Assembly (NCBI GenBank): GCA_016946835.1
Contig: JACVTC010000036.1
Span: 649,501-713,500, forward strand
Direction: 5' to 3'
Length of the DNA: 64,000 nucleotides
Origin: Neocallimastix lanati (nom. inval.)
Taxonomy: Eukaryota > Neocallimastigomycota > Neocallimastigomycetes > Neocallimastigales > Neocallimastigaceae
The notes below the pieces were generated by a model. It saw only the letters and a list, made by a program, of their open reading frames with translations, ran no database searches and was not told where the DNA came from. Positions 1 to 12,442 of this stretch are shown piece after piece. The position numbers were made by a program, and so were the translations under genes. Numbering within the stretch: position 1 is the stretch's first letter; every line of letters begins with the position of its first letter.

Positions 1-2
1 AA

Positions 3-1448
3 GCAGGTATACAAAGAAATCTTATCGTTCCAAGAAACCCACAAAGCAATGGAAGAGCTGAAAGATTAAATGGAACAATAATAAATGCTACAAAAGCATT
101 ATTAAACCAAGCAAAGTTAAGCTACCATTTCTGGGAAGACGCTGTCAAAACCGCAGTGAAAATATATAATATGACTCCAAGAACAGCAATAAAATTTAAA
201 ATTCCTGATGAATTATACTACCATAAAGAAGTGAATATTGACAATCTTCGTGTTTTTGGATGCAGAGCATACTACTATGTAGACGCTTCCCTTAAAAACT
301 CAAAATTTGATAATAACACATTACCCGGAATTTTCTTAGGATATGATGAACATTCTCCAGGATATGTTATTTTTGGAACTAATGATTGCAAAACTCATAT
401 TGTTCGTGATGCCGTATTCGAAGAAGATATCCCTGGAAACTTTAATTTCAATAACAAAACAAATTATAAAGAAAATTACACACCTGAAGAACTTAACACA
501 GAAGAAGATGAAGATGAATACGAAGATTTAGAATATGAATCAAATGAAAATAATTCAAATGTTCATCACCAAAGTAACAACAATCAAAATGTACTCTTAA
601 TTCAACAAAATTTCAATAATAATAATACTTCAAATTTCAACGACAGTAACTATTCAAGTGAAGATTCTCATGAGTATTCTCAAAACAATGATAATAATAA
701 CTCATTAAATAACAATAAAATTTACAACGACAATTATGAATCAAATAATATTCCTAATAATAATTCAAATATTATTTCAAATAATTCAAACAATATCTCA
801 AATAATAAATCAAATAATACTTCAAATATTATTTCAAATAGTAACTCAAACAATAATTCATATAAGAATTCAAATAATTCAACAATTAAATCAAATATCT
901 CGAATCACAATTTAACGAATAATTTAAATAAAATAAAATATATATTTAACAGTGACTCAAATATTGTCAATAAAATGAAATCAGATATTAAACAATATAA
1001 TTTAAAGCATAATGGTATTATTAGTGATTATAAAAATAATAAATTTAATGATAATAAAATTGTTAATAAACAATTAAAACAGGCAACGAAAAATTTAAAA
1101 GATTTTATTAAAAATAAATATAACAATGAAGAACTCTTATCAGAAATTTACAAAAATATAAAATCAAATATATTTTCAAATAATGATAATAACTCCTCAA
1201 ATAATAATTCCAATACAAATAATAATTTAAAATCAATAAATAATTCTAATATTCCAATTAATTATCAAAATAATTCAAAGAATATTTCTAATGCAAAACA
1301 GTCAAATAAAAATAATAAAAAGATAATTATTAAAGTTCAAGCCACAAATTCAAATAATTTACATATGCCTGAAAACATTAATCAAAATAGGAAAATTAAA
1401 AATCAAGCCACAATTAATACTTCAAAATTTTCAAAAAAAGAAGAGAGT
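3..1448 (+). pseudogene. Copia integrase C-terminal part with Asn-rich linker (fossil)
   Basis: The frame is open from the window edge. It begins in the end of the integrase catalytic core (a 'PQSNGRAERLNGTI' stretch near 50-95, the usual copia surroundings of the third catalytic acidic residue). It then shows the copia integrase C-terminal signature with 'LRVFGCRAYYYV' near 245-285 and 'GIFLGYDEHSPGYVIF' near 330-377. From about 430 the chain becomes an acidic and then Asn/Ser/Lys-rich linker of roughly 330 residues, longer than I would expect between integrase and RT, as often seen in proteins of this AT-rich lineage. The final residues before 1580 are read from the inserted element and do not belong to copia. 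Confidence 0.85.
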
Positions 1449-2013
1449 GAGACGACAACCCGCGGATCCGATCCGGTGTCGTCGGTATCGTTGTGCAGTC
1501 GCCTCACAGCTCGACCAGCGAGCCATTTGGGAAAACCCCCGCGAGAAATGATACGTGACCACTATAAAAATGGTATTTAGGTAGATTCTTTAGGTTAAAG
1601 AAATACTTAAATATTATTGGTCAATAATAATTTTATAATAATATATATAATTTTAGAATAATAATTATTAAACGGAGAATTCTTTTATTTATAAGTTTAT
1701 ACTTATGATAAATTAATTCATATAAATAGCTATTTTATATTTTATTTTAGTATAGTTAAAAAGAGATATTATATATATTTGAGATAATTAATTATAATAT
1801 TTATATAAGAGAGTAATAATAATAATTTATGTAATAATTAATAATTAATAATAAATAAAGAGAACATTAAAAAGATATATTTATTACTTTATTTTGTATT
1901 ATTGTATGTGTTATTTCTAATTAATATTAGAATATATTATTTTGTCATAATTCCTTATTGTCATTGCCCATAAATAAATATTAATTTAGATACATAAATA
2001 AAATATCGTATCA
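1449..2013 (+). repeat. Left LTR-like region of the gypsy insertion
   Basis: It begins with a strikingly GC-rich block (about 1449-1540), passes into AT-rich DNA with ACGGAGA near 1674, which also occurs in the right LTR near 3771, and ends with AAATATCGTATCA at 2013. The PBS-like TGGTGGAGAATCCGGG just after it supports an LTR end here. The left boundary is placed where the copia coding sense stops and where a TG occurs; it could be off by some bases. Confidence 0.55.
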
Positions 2014-2248
2014 AATTTGGTGGAGAATCCGGGCGTGACAATAGCAAAATAATATGAAAATAATATTAATAAAATAATACGTCTACATAATAAATATATA
2101 ATAAATATTATTTAGTATATATATAAAAAGAATTTAATTAGTTTAAATTAGTTATTAATAATTATAATAGTAATAGTTATAATAATATTAAATTGAATTA
2201 GAAAATTGTAATAAAAAATATATATAAGAATAAATAAAATTTTTAAAG

Positions 2249-2833
2249 ATGAATGTTTTTAAGATATTAAGTACGTTACCATTATTAGAAAATTATAATA
2301 ATGATATCAATGAATGGATAGAAGAATTAACCGAGTCATTTGAATTATGGGATATAAAAGAACAAGAAAGAAGATTTATTTTATGTAAAGAATGTGTAAA
2401 TAAAGAAATTAGGTATGTTCTTGATGAATTAAAGGAAAAAAATAATCAGGTTCCTAGCTTAAAAGAAATAAAAATAGCCTTAGAAGAATATCTAGAAATG
2501 ACATCAAGTGTAAAATATTGGAACTTAATTAATTTAAAAATTAATTCAAATGAATCAATTAGTAATTTTAATTATAAATACTTAAGAAAATATAATGATA
2601 TTGATAGTAATATAAAGAAATTAATTACTGTTAATAATTATGTTAATTCAATCAGGTCCAGAATATATCCTTGTTTAAGAATATTAGAAGAAGAAATCGA
2701 AGATATAAAAGAAGCTATCAAATATGCAGAAAAAGTTGAAAGAATTGAAAAAAAATTAAATTTAAATTTAAATAATATTTATAAGAATAAGTCAAATATA
2801 TTAGAATTCTTAAAAGCCAATTTAAAGAATTAA
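2249..2833 (+). pseudogene. Gypsy gag-like region (fossil)
   Basis: This is an open frame of 194 residues, charged and largely helical in composition. It lies about 230 bp after the primer-binding-site-like motif, which is the usual place of gag in Ty3/gypsy elements. A stretch near residues 20-110 has tryptophans and Glu/Lys-rich helices reminiscent of the retrotransposon gag (capsid) domain, including 'MTSSVKYWNLINLKIN' near residues 88-103 followed by 'SISNFNYKYLRKYNDI'. No zinc knuckle is seen. The assignment rests on position and general character more than on a sharp motif. Confidence 0.55.
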
Positions 2834-2835
2834 GT

Positions 2836-3331
2836 AAACAAAATCAAGAATGGGATGATATTTTACCTAGTGCACTTTGGGCTTTAAGAACAACAAAAAA
2901 TGAAGTTACTAAATTTAGTAGTTTCGAATTACTCTATGGTAGGAAAGACTTACAACCATTTGAATTAGCAATTAATATTGACAAAAGATTTCCTGAAGAA
3001 TCAGAAGAAGAATATTTTGTTCGAAAATTTATTAATCACCATAATTGGATTTCTGAAGCAATCAAAAATATTGAAACTGCAAATGAATTATGGAAAGATA
3101 GGAGAAGACAGATTAAAAGATTAAGAAGTGAATTCAAACCAGGAGACCTAGTTTTAGTTAGAAATTTCAATCGAAGGAAACTAGACCCTTATTATATCGG
3201 ACCATTAAAAATAGTTAAACAGCAATTTAATACTGTCACAGTATGTGATCCTTATACGAACGAAATTGCAGAGAGAAACATTCATCTAAAAAATGTAATT
3301 CCATATATTAGTAATTTCCTAAATTATAATC

Positions 3332-3336
<5 letters not shown>
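2836..3336 (+). pseudogene. Gypsy integrase C-terminal region (fossil)
   Basis: The translation shows the end of a Ty3/gypsy integrase. 'WDDILPSALWALRTTKNE' is the segment after the catalytic Glu, followed by 'SSFELLYGRKDLQP' and the C-terminal GPY/F-type module 'FKPGDLVLVRNFNRRKLDP' with 'YYIGPLKIVKQ'. These are standard signatures of the family. The region ends shortly before a poly(A)-rich stretch and the right LTR, as expected for the 3' end of pol. Confidence 0.85.
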
Positions 3337-3369
<33 letters not shown>

Positions 3370-3533
3370 TATGATATATATATAAAAAAAAAAAATTTTG
3401 ATATATATAAAAAATATAAAAAAAAAATATAAAAAAAATATTATAAAATATATAATAGTATTATTAGTTTAATAAATATTTTAATATGCTTATAGACTTC
3501 AAGGGACGAAGTCTAAGCTAAGTGGGGGCATCT

Positions 3534-4152
3534 TGATGCATGTCCAGTAAAAATAATAGAAAATAATAGAAAAATTATTTAGAAAAATTATTAATATAAA
3601 TATTTATTAAAAATTAATTTTATATAATGAATCTTAAAATATATTATTAATATATTATTAAAGATAATTTATTATTATTATTAATTATTAAAATATTAAA
3701 TTAAATAATAATATTAAAAATATTAAAAGAATTGTTGATAATATAGTAAAATTAGTTATATTAATTATAACGGAGATTGAATGTTTAATTAAATTGATGT
3801 TAATATTAAAATAATTTTTAAATAATGTTAAACAATATGAATTAATAGTTATAAGTAAAAAGTTATGAATATTTATATTTATTAATTAATTTTAGTGTTT
3901 CGATAAATAAAATTTATAAAATTAGTAAAAAATATAATTATGAAAATAATTTATAAATAAATATTTTTCTTTTTTTTTAAGGAATAATAATAAAACATGT
4001 ATTTTTTTTATGATAAAATATAATAAATAAAATAATAAAAGATAAATAAATAAAAAGTAAATATAATTATTGTAATATAATATTCTTGGAGTAATTCCCT
4101 TTTGCACAAACGCCCAACTAACATATACGGTATTTAATAAAATATCGTATCA
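3534..4152 (+). repeat. Right LTR of the gypsy insertion
   Basis: It starts with TGATGCATGTCC directly after a polypurine tract and ends with AAAATATCGTATCA, where copia coding sense resumes. It is about 619 bp and very AT-rich. The 3' end is shared with the left LTR-like region. The small open frame on the other strand inside it is not a gene. Confidence 0.65.
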
Positions 4153-6087
4153 GAAAAAACGCCTTCTAAAGTGATAATTGTTAACAAAAGAAAAGTTTTG
4201 AAAGAAAAATTAAAAAGGATTAGAATTCAAAAATTAAAAATCTCAAAAATTTTAGAGAAAAGAAAAACACAAAATAATGAAACATCAAAAACTACTCCAA
4301 AATACATTGCAATTGTTAATTCTAATTATTTATTAAATAAAAGGAAGAGAGAGAATGACTCTAGTACAGATCATAATATCTATAAAAAACAAAGAATTAA
4401 ACATTTAATTAATTTAGGAAAACAAACATTAAACGATAATCATACTCCTATAAAACAAAATGATAATTTTAACAAATCAAATGAAAATGTTAATACTGAA
4501 AATGAAACGAATAAAACAAGCATTGATACAAATAAACAAATAAATAGTATTGATTTAGATACTCCGCAAACATTCCTAGAAGCAGTAACTAGTGTTGATA
4601 AGGATAAATGGATAGAAGCAATATCAAGCGAGCTTGAAAATCTCTACAACAACAAAACCATGTCCTTAGTAAAGAAGCTACCTGAAGGAAGAAAACCTAT
4701 TGAATACAAATGAGTATTCACAAAAAAATATAACGATAAAGGAGAACTTGAAAAATACAAGGCTAGACTAGTAATCAAAGGATTTAAACAAATTGAAGGC
4801 ATTGATTATGACAAAACATACTCTCCCACGTTATCTGTTGAAAGCATGCGCTTAGTCATCGCAATAGCTTCATTACATAAATGGAAAATACAACAATTAG
4901 ACATCAAAGCCGCATACCTAAATGCTCCTCTGAATGAAGAAATTTATATGACAATTCCAGAAGGAGATCCAAACTATAAACACGGTTTTTGGAAATTAAA
5001 CAAAGCCTTATATGGATTGAAACAAGCAGGAAGAATGTGGAATATAACAATCTCTAATTTCCTGAAGAGTATAGGTTTTACTCAACTTAAAAGTGAACAA
5101 TGCTTATTTTCAAAATCAAATTCCCAAAAAGAAACTACTTGCATTGTTGCATTATATGTAGATGATATGCTTATTACAGGCTTAGATAATGAAATAAATT
5201 CCACTGTTGAGCTAATTAAAAATAAATTTAAAATATCAAAATGTAGTCCAGTAAATCATATACTTGGAATAACTGTTGAACCTACTGAATATGGATATAA
5301 TATTTCACAAAAGAAATATATTAACGATATCTTAAAAAGATTCAAAATAAATGAAAATCAAAAATCCTCTACTCCTTGTGTAGGTGAAAACATTAAAGAA
5401 ATTAACAACGAACCATTCGATAATAGTATCTATCAAAGCGCTGTAGGCTCTCTCATACATCTAGCAAAATGCACAAGACCTGATATTGCTTGTGCAGTAA
5501 ACAAAGCATCAAGAAAAAATAAAAATCCAAATATGACTGATTGGAAAAAGGTACTACAAATATTTAAATATATTAACCAAACCAAAGACTATTACCTACA
5601 ATACAAAAGAGATGGAAATCTTAATGGCTATACTGACTCCGACTTCGCTGGAGATTTAACCAATAGTAAATCTACATCTGGAAATATCTACTTCCTAGCT
5701 TCAGGACCAGTCTTATGGATGTCAAGACAACAACAATGTGTCTCAAGATCCACTGCCGAAGCAGAATATGTTGCATTATCGGAGGCCGTCGCAAATGGTT
5801 TATGGTTAAAAAATATTCTTGAAGAACTATTTAGCAAAAAATTCAAAATAAATCTCTATGGTGACAATAAAGCCAGTCTATATTCCGCCGAAAATTTCGC
5901 TATTGGAAAAAGACTAAGACACATACGTGTAAGTTACCATTTCTTCAAGGAACATGTTGAAAATAATAATGTTATTTTACAACATATCAAATCCGAAGAC
6001 AATCTTGCAGATGTACTTACAAAAGATGTCAACGGAAATAAAATGTTATTCTTCGCAAACAAAATTTTCAAGAAAAATCTTGTTTAG
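4153..6087 (+). pseudogene. Copia reverse transcriptase and RNase H part (fossil)
   Basis: This is the right-hand side of the copia polyprotein. A Lys/Asn-rich linker leads into the copia RT start ('TFLEAVTSVDKDKWIEAI' near 4571-4626), then 'KARLVIKGF' near 4757-4785, 'LDIKAAYLNAPLNEEIYM' near 4897-4950, 'KALYGLKQAGRMWN' near 5002-5043 and the catalytic 'LYVDDMLITG' near 5155-5184. RNase H follows with 'GYTDSDFAGD' near 5626-5655, 'STAEAEYVALSEA' near 5749-5787, 'GDNKASLYSAE' near 5860-5892 and a C-terminal 'LADVLTKDV' near 6003-6030. All motifs are well preserved, so decay is recent. Family assignment is certain; activity of this copy is not implied. Confidence 0.9.
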
Positions 6088-6094
6088 GGGGGAA

Positions 6095-6408
6095 TGTTAA
6101 AATAATCACATTTTATTTTATATTTTTATATTATTAAAATTATATTTTTATATTCTTATATTATTATCAATATTATATTTTTATCTTATATTAATATTTT
6201 ATTCTTATATTTTTATGTTGTGTAACATTTATCTATGTGTATTAATTCATAGAATTATCACATGATTAAATATGTAATTTTTACTATAAAAATAATTATT
6301 TTTATTATCTTAAAAAAATGAGTTCTTTACATTAATAAAATTTATGTATTAAATAAATACAAAAATAAATAAAGTTTATTATAAAAAAAAAAACACATAC
6401 TTTTCTCA
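6095..6408 (+). repeat. 3' LTR of the copia element
   Basis: It follows directly after the G-rich polypurine tract (6087-6094), starts with TGTTAAAAT and ends with TTTTCTCA, so it has TG...CA ends and a length of about 314 bp. A second, very similar copy lies at 6760-7075, which fixes both ends. Confidence 0.85.
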
Positions 6409-6410
6409 GA

Positions 6411-7344
6411 AATGAATATATTTACATTAATCTTTTTTAAAATAATTTAATAAAAAAAAAATTAAACAATAATATATTTTATATAAAATTAAAGAAAAGA
6501 GGGCAAATGAAGAAATCCAGGAATCAAAAATATAATATAAAAAAAATAAAAAGGATAAACCATAATAAAATAGATTATTAAAGAAATAATTTTTTTTTAA
6601 ATATCTCTTCTATTTTTTTTTTTTTTTTAAAAAAAAAAAACCAGAAAAGATATAAAGAGATATAGTTTAGGTTGAATACTTTATCATTTTTTCATCCTTA
6701 TATTCCATCCTAATGATTAGGTTTTACTTAAAATAATTAATATAATAATTAATAATAAATGTTAAAATATTCACATTTTATTTTATATTTTTATATTATT
6801 AATATTATACTTTTATATTCTTATATTATTATTAATATTATATTTTTATATTCTTATATATTAATATTTTATTCTTATATTTTTATGTTGTGTAACATTT
6901 ATCTATGTGTATTAATTCATAGAATTATCACATGATTAAATATGTAATTTTTACTATAAAAATAATTATTTTTATTATCTTAAAAAAAATTAGTTCTTAA
7001 AATTAATAAAATTTATGTATTAAATAAATACAAAAATTAAATAAAGTTTATTAAAAAACACATATACTTTTCTCAATAAAAAATATTAGTATTTATATTT
7101 GATTATTATTAAAATTGATTAATGATTTATTTTTTTTATTAAAATGAATATATTTACATTAATCTTTTTTAAAATAATTTAATAAAAAAAAAATTAAACA
7201 ATAATATATTTTATATAAAATTAAAGAAAAGAGGGCAAATGAAGAAATCCAAGGATCATAAATATAATATAAAAAGAATAAAAAGGATAAACCATAATAA
7301 AATAGATTATTAAAGAAATAATTTTTTTTTAAATATCTCTTCTA

Positions 7345-7378
<34 letters not shown>

Positions 7379-7560
7379 GAAAAGATATAAAGAGATATAG
7401 TTTAGGTTGAATACTTAATCATTTTTTCATCCTTATATTCCATCCTAAAGATTAGGTTTTACTTAAAATAATTTATTAATATAATAATTAATAATAAAAA
7501 ATATTAGTATTATTATTTATATTTGATTATTATTAAAATTGATTAATGATTTATTTTTTT
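6411..7560 (+). repeat. Tandem duplication of about 420 bp with a solo LTR inserted in the first copy
   Basis: The sequence from 6411 (AATGAATATATTTACATTAATC) to 6759, continued at 7081-7142, is repeated at 7143-7560 with the same internal landmarks: AAAGAGGGCAAATGAAGAAATCC (6497; 7230), TAGTTTAGGTTGAATACTT (6663; 7397) and a shared ending near 7081-7140 and 7496-7560. The first copy is split by the LTR at 6760-7075. Identity is high apart from A/T-run length. This dates the duplication before the LTR insertion. Confidence 0.8.
6760..7075 (+). mobile_element. Solo copia LTR with 5-bp target-site duplication
   Basis: It is about 316 bp, TG...CA, and very similar to the 3' LTR at 6095-6408: by eye fewer than ten substitutions plus short indels, roughly 95% identity. 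It is flanked by ATAAA at 6755-6759 and ATAAA at 7076-7080, a 5-bp target-site duplication typical of Ty1/copia. No internal copia sequence accompanies it, so it is a solo LTR. Confidence 0.85.
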
Positions 7561-8429
7561 TATTAATGATTAAAGTTATATATTATTAAAGCTTTGTTAT
7601 TCAAATTTTATTATTTAACTTTTATAACTTTGATTTTTATTATTTAACTTTTATTAATATTAATTTTTAATTTATATGTAGAATTTATCATGAAGAATAT
7701 TTTGTTTTATGTTTTTTGTTTTTAAATCTTAATAAATATAAATAAATAGATATATAGATATATAAATTTAGAAAAAATAAAAAAAGAGGTTTCATCAATA
7801 ATAATAAAACCTTTTTTTTTTATCTATAAATATTGAATATTAAGTATCTTTTATATTTTCTGTAAATTTATTATTGAATATTTAATAAAACAAAATTGTT
7901 TTTTTTTTTTTTTTTTTTTAAATTTATTTACTCAAAATAAAATGGTATATTATTCATTTTCATCCTTTTTTTTTTATTCTTGACGATGAATAATAATTAA
8001 ATCTTAAAAAAGTATTTTCATCTTCATATTTATATATCTACATAAATATTTTTATTTAATTTTATTTATTTAAAATAACAACAAAAGCATGAATAAAAAA
8101 ATAAAAATGAAAAAATTGCAAAAGAAAATATAACAAGTAAAGATTAAAGATTTAATATTAAAAAAAAAAATTTTTTTCTTTTCTCTTTACTATCTTTACT
8201 ATATGTTTTTTTTTATTTTGTTTGCTTTGTTTCATTTTACATAATAAATAAATAAATAAATAATGAATTTGAATATATTAAAAATTTTTCTTTTTTTTTT
8301 TTTTATTATTTTTATTTTTAATATTTTTTTAAATTTTTAAATTTTTTTTTTTTGTATTGATTTTCAGTCTTAATAGAATATTCTATTTGCATTATTAAAT
8401 AACCATTAAAAATAAAATTATTACAATTT

Positions 8430-8808
8430 AATAAATAATAAATAAATAATAAATAATAAATAATAAATAATAAATAATAAATAATAAATAATAAATAATA
8501 AATAATAAATAATAAATAATAAATAATAAATAATAAATAATAAATAATAAATAATAAATAATAAATAATAAATAATAAATAATAAATAATAATAATAAAT
8601 AATAAATAATAATAATAAATAATAAATAATAAATAAATAATAAATAATAAATAATTGAATAATAAATAATAAATAATAAGTAATAAATAATAAATAATAA
8701 ATAATAAATAATAAATAATAAATAATAAAAAATAAATAATAAATAATAAATAATAAATAAATAAATAAATAAATAATAAATAATAAATAATAAATAATAA
8801 ATAATAAT
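8430..8808. repeat. Large AAATAAT/AAT microsatellite
   Basis: About 380 bp of almost uninterrupted ATAAATAATAAATAAT-type repeat with a few interruptions, e.g. TTGAAT near 8655 and AAAAAA near 8726. Confidence 0.95.
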
Positions 8809-9800
8809 ATATATAATTAATAATTAATATTAACTACATAAATATTAGAAATATTAGACAAAATATATATAATAATCTTTTAAAAGGTATGATTAATTCT
8901 AATCTTCTATTTTTTTTTAATTATTATTCAATTATTAATGAATACTCTTTATTATTCAATTATTTCTTCTTTCTTCTTTCTTCTTTATTATTTTATTATT
9001 TAATGATTTATTATTATTTATTATTTATTTTACTATTTATTTATTTATTTATTAAATAATAAAATAAAACATAAAAGAAATTAAAAAAAAATTAATAACA
9101 GCAAATAAAAAAACGGTTTATAAATCACTCTCATGATAAACATTTAACAGTTAATAATATAAGAAAAAAAATAAAACGGATATATATATATATAAAATAA
9201 AGGTCATTGATTTATTTTTAATATATAATCATTGTTTATATCTTTGATAGTCATAGTGTAGATAATTATTAAAAAAAAAAACTAAAATATAAAAAAAAAT
9301 ATTTGTATTTTTAAATAAAGTGAATATAAAATAATATTTGATGTTATAATTATCAGTAGTTTATATTGATTATAAAAAATTAAAATTAAAAAAAAATCAA
9401 TCATATTTAAAAAAGGTGTCTATTATAAATAATTAAATGATAATAATAATACATAAATAAAAAAAAACAAAGTCTTTCCTTCTTTTTTTTTTTCCTACTC
9501 TAATTTATAATATGAATTATTAATAAATTAAAATCTCATTGGTTAAATCTTTTTTTTTATATTTTTCAATTTTCATTTTTCAATTTTCCATTTTTATTTT
9601 ATTTAATTTTATTTTGGGCTTAATGTATTCAAAAAACATAAAGCTTAATAAAAAAAATATAAAAAATTTAAAAAGGTTTTAAAAAGATTTTAAAGAGGAG
9701 TCATTTTAATTTAAATTAAATTAATTTTTTACTTTTTATTTATATTTATTCTAATTATATATATATATACGTTTGGTTTTATTTTTAATATTTGAAATAA

Positions 9801-9843
<43 letters not shown>

Positions 9844-11893
9844 AAGACTTAACAAAAATTACTATTTTTTCCTTTTTTTTCCCATTTTAAAATAGGAGGG
9901 AACGATCATTTAATTTACTTTTAATAAATCAAAACTTTTTTCAATATTAATAAAAAAAATAGAAAATAAATAAAAATTTTAATTCTCCTTTTATTTATTT
10001 TTATATTTATTTATTTATTTGCTTAACAGTAAAATTTATTTATATTATATTAAATTCTATTTTTTTTATTGTTATTTTTGTTTTTTTTTTTCTATTGGTT
10101 TAAAATTTAATTTAGAATTATTCCTCCTTTATTTTTTTTTCTTTTAAAGTGATTATTAATCTAAAGGAGGGGTAAAAAAGTTTTGATTAAATAATTCTCT
10201 ATCTTTAATATTATAAAATATATATATTTCTAATTTTCTTAAACACAATAATTTCACATTCATAATAGCCTATTTTAAATGGTTGTAAATTAGCTTTTAT
10301 ACAATTAAAATTACTTTTTTTCTTCTTCTTCTTCTCTTTTCTCTTAATAAACTTTTACATCTATTGAGTTATTTGTTATTATTAAATGATTTTATATTAT
10401 TTATAGTTAAAAGAGTTTTTTTTAAATAAAATAAAAAAATAATATTTAAATATTCCCTTTCTAGTGGTTGCACAATGTGGTATTAATAAAATTTAAATAT
10501 TTCATAAAATAATGGTTTAAAAAATTTTAATTCTAAATATTTATCAAATATATTTAATATATATTATATATATTAATTTAATATATAAATAGTAAAGTAT
10601 TTAAAAAAAAACATGTTTAATTTATATTTAATATATATAAATGCTAATATAAAGGAAAAAGCATTAACAAATAAAAAAAAAATTAAAATTTTAAAAAAAA
10701 TTACAATTCTAAAAAAATAAAAAATTACTTGAAACATTTTAAATTAAATTTATATTAAATAATATATAATTTTTTTATTTAAGTATTAAATTGTTGACAA
10801 TTTCGCCATGAAATTCAAAAAAAAAAAAAAAAAAAAAACCCAAACATATATTAAATAATAGTAAAAGATATTTATTATTCTATTGTTCTAATCCATCCTA
10901 TTTATAATTTATAATTAATTAATATTAAATAATAATATTATTCACCATTTAATTTAAAATATTAAATAATAAATTAAATATGCAGTATTTCACTATTAAA
11001 TTCAACATATTAACATTGTAAATAGTAAATAGGAAATATGGAGTATTCACTATTGGATTTTAAATATTAAATAATTGATAGTATACATATATTCACTATT
11101 AAATTTAAAATGTTAATAAATATGGAATATTTACTATTAAATTTAAAACAGTAAATAACAAATAGTAAATAGTAAATATTAAATATTCACTATTAAATTT
11201 AAATATGCATTATAATAAATAAATAAATAAATCTTATATTATATATATATTTTTTCTTTATATCCATTCGTCCATCCATAATAATTTTTTTTTTTACAAA
11301 ATTAGCTTATTGTAACAAATAATACATATAATGAATACCATAAATAATATATATACAAATTTTTATTTTTGAAAATTATTATAAATAAACATAAAGAAAT
11401 CTGCATATTTTTTCTATTACTATAAAAGAATATAATTAAATCTATTGTAATTTAAATCAAAAAAAAAAAGGAAATCATTAATAATTTTCAAAAATAAAAA
11501 TAAAAATAAATAAATATAAAAAAGTATAGTAAATAATGAAAATAAAAAATATACAGTGTAGTACTATACAATAGTAATATAAATAATAGAAATAAAAATA
11601 AAAATTAAGCTAAAACTCAAAGCCTTGTTTGTAATTTAGATATATATAATTTATATTTTATATTCTTAATAATGAATAATAAAATTAACAAAATAACTAT
11701 GAATTCTTTTAATTTTATATTGTAATATTTAATCCACATTTATTAGGACGTTTTTATTGAGATTTTAAGTATTAGTTGTTGATTTATGATATTTATTTAT
11801 TTATTTATTTATATTCATATAATATATATACTAAACATATATACATGTATATTTATTTATATACATATATACCATATATTTATTTTAATTTAT

Positions 11894-11924
<31 letters not shown>

Positions 11925-12401
11925 TCCCTCTTCATTTTGGTCATAATTTAATAATTTAGTCATCATAAATTTTAATTTTATAAATAATTACTATATTTAT
12001 GAAATTAATTTTAATTAATAATAAAAATAAATAAATATATATATATATAATGGATTAAATAAATTTTAATAAAACTATAAAAAGAAATATATTTAAAAAG
12101 TTTAAATTTTTAATTAACAAAAAGAAAAAAAATTTTTTTTTTATTAAAATAAATTTTAAAACAAAATAAATTTAAGCACTTCATTCTATTTCATTTTTTT
12201 TTATTTAAAAAAGAAGTATTTTTATTCGAAATAATATGAGTATATTAAATAAATAAATAAATAAATAAATAAACAAAAAATAAATAATATAATTTAAAAT
12301 GAATAATAAAATTTATAATAAATAATAAAATTTAAAATGAATAATAAAATTAAAATGAATAATAAAATTAAAATGAATAATAAAATTTAAAAGAAAAAAA
12401 A

Positions 12402-12442
<41 letters not shown>

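Larger units (their letters stand above)
1449..4152 (+). mobile_element. Ty3/gypsy element nested inside the copia element, broken
   Basis: A left terminal region (about 1449-2013) ends in AAATATCGTATCA and is followed by a primer-binding-site-like TGGTGGAGAATCCGGG near 2020. Then come a gag-like frame (2249-2833), an integrase C-terminal region (about 2836-3336), a polypurine tract (AGTGGGGGCATCT near 3521) and a right LTR (about 3534-4152) ending in the same ATATCGTATCA. Protease, RT and RNase H are not seen, so the element is strongly reduced and cannot be whole. The two terminal regions share their 3' ends, but their beginnings differ markedly, so this may be an old copy or a composite. 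The left boundary is approximate. Confidence 0.75.
1..6408 (+). mobile_element. Ty1/copia LTR retrotransposon, left end outside the window, interrupted by a Ty3/gypsy insertion
   Basis: The gene order is the copia one: integrase, then reverse transcriptase, then RNase H, closed by a purine tract and a 3' LTR. Visible parts are the end of the integrase core and its C-terminal domain (about 3-430), a long Asn/Ser-rich linker (about 430-1440), then after the inserted element another linker (about 4153-4560), RT and RNase H (about 4560-6087), the polypurine tract at 6087-6094 and the LTR at 6095-6408. The element is broken, mainly by the nested insertion with at most a few further breaks. Good protein-level conservation and the close match of its LTR to a nearby solo LTR suggest a fairly young fossil. 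The 5' LTR and gag lie off the window. Confidence 0.9.
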
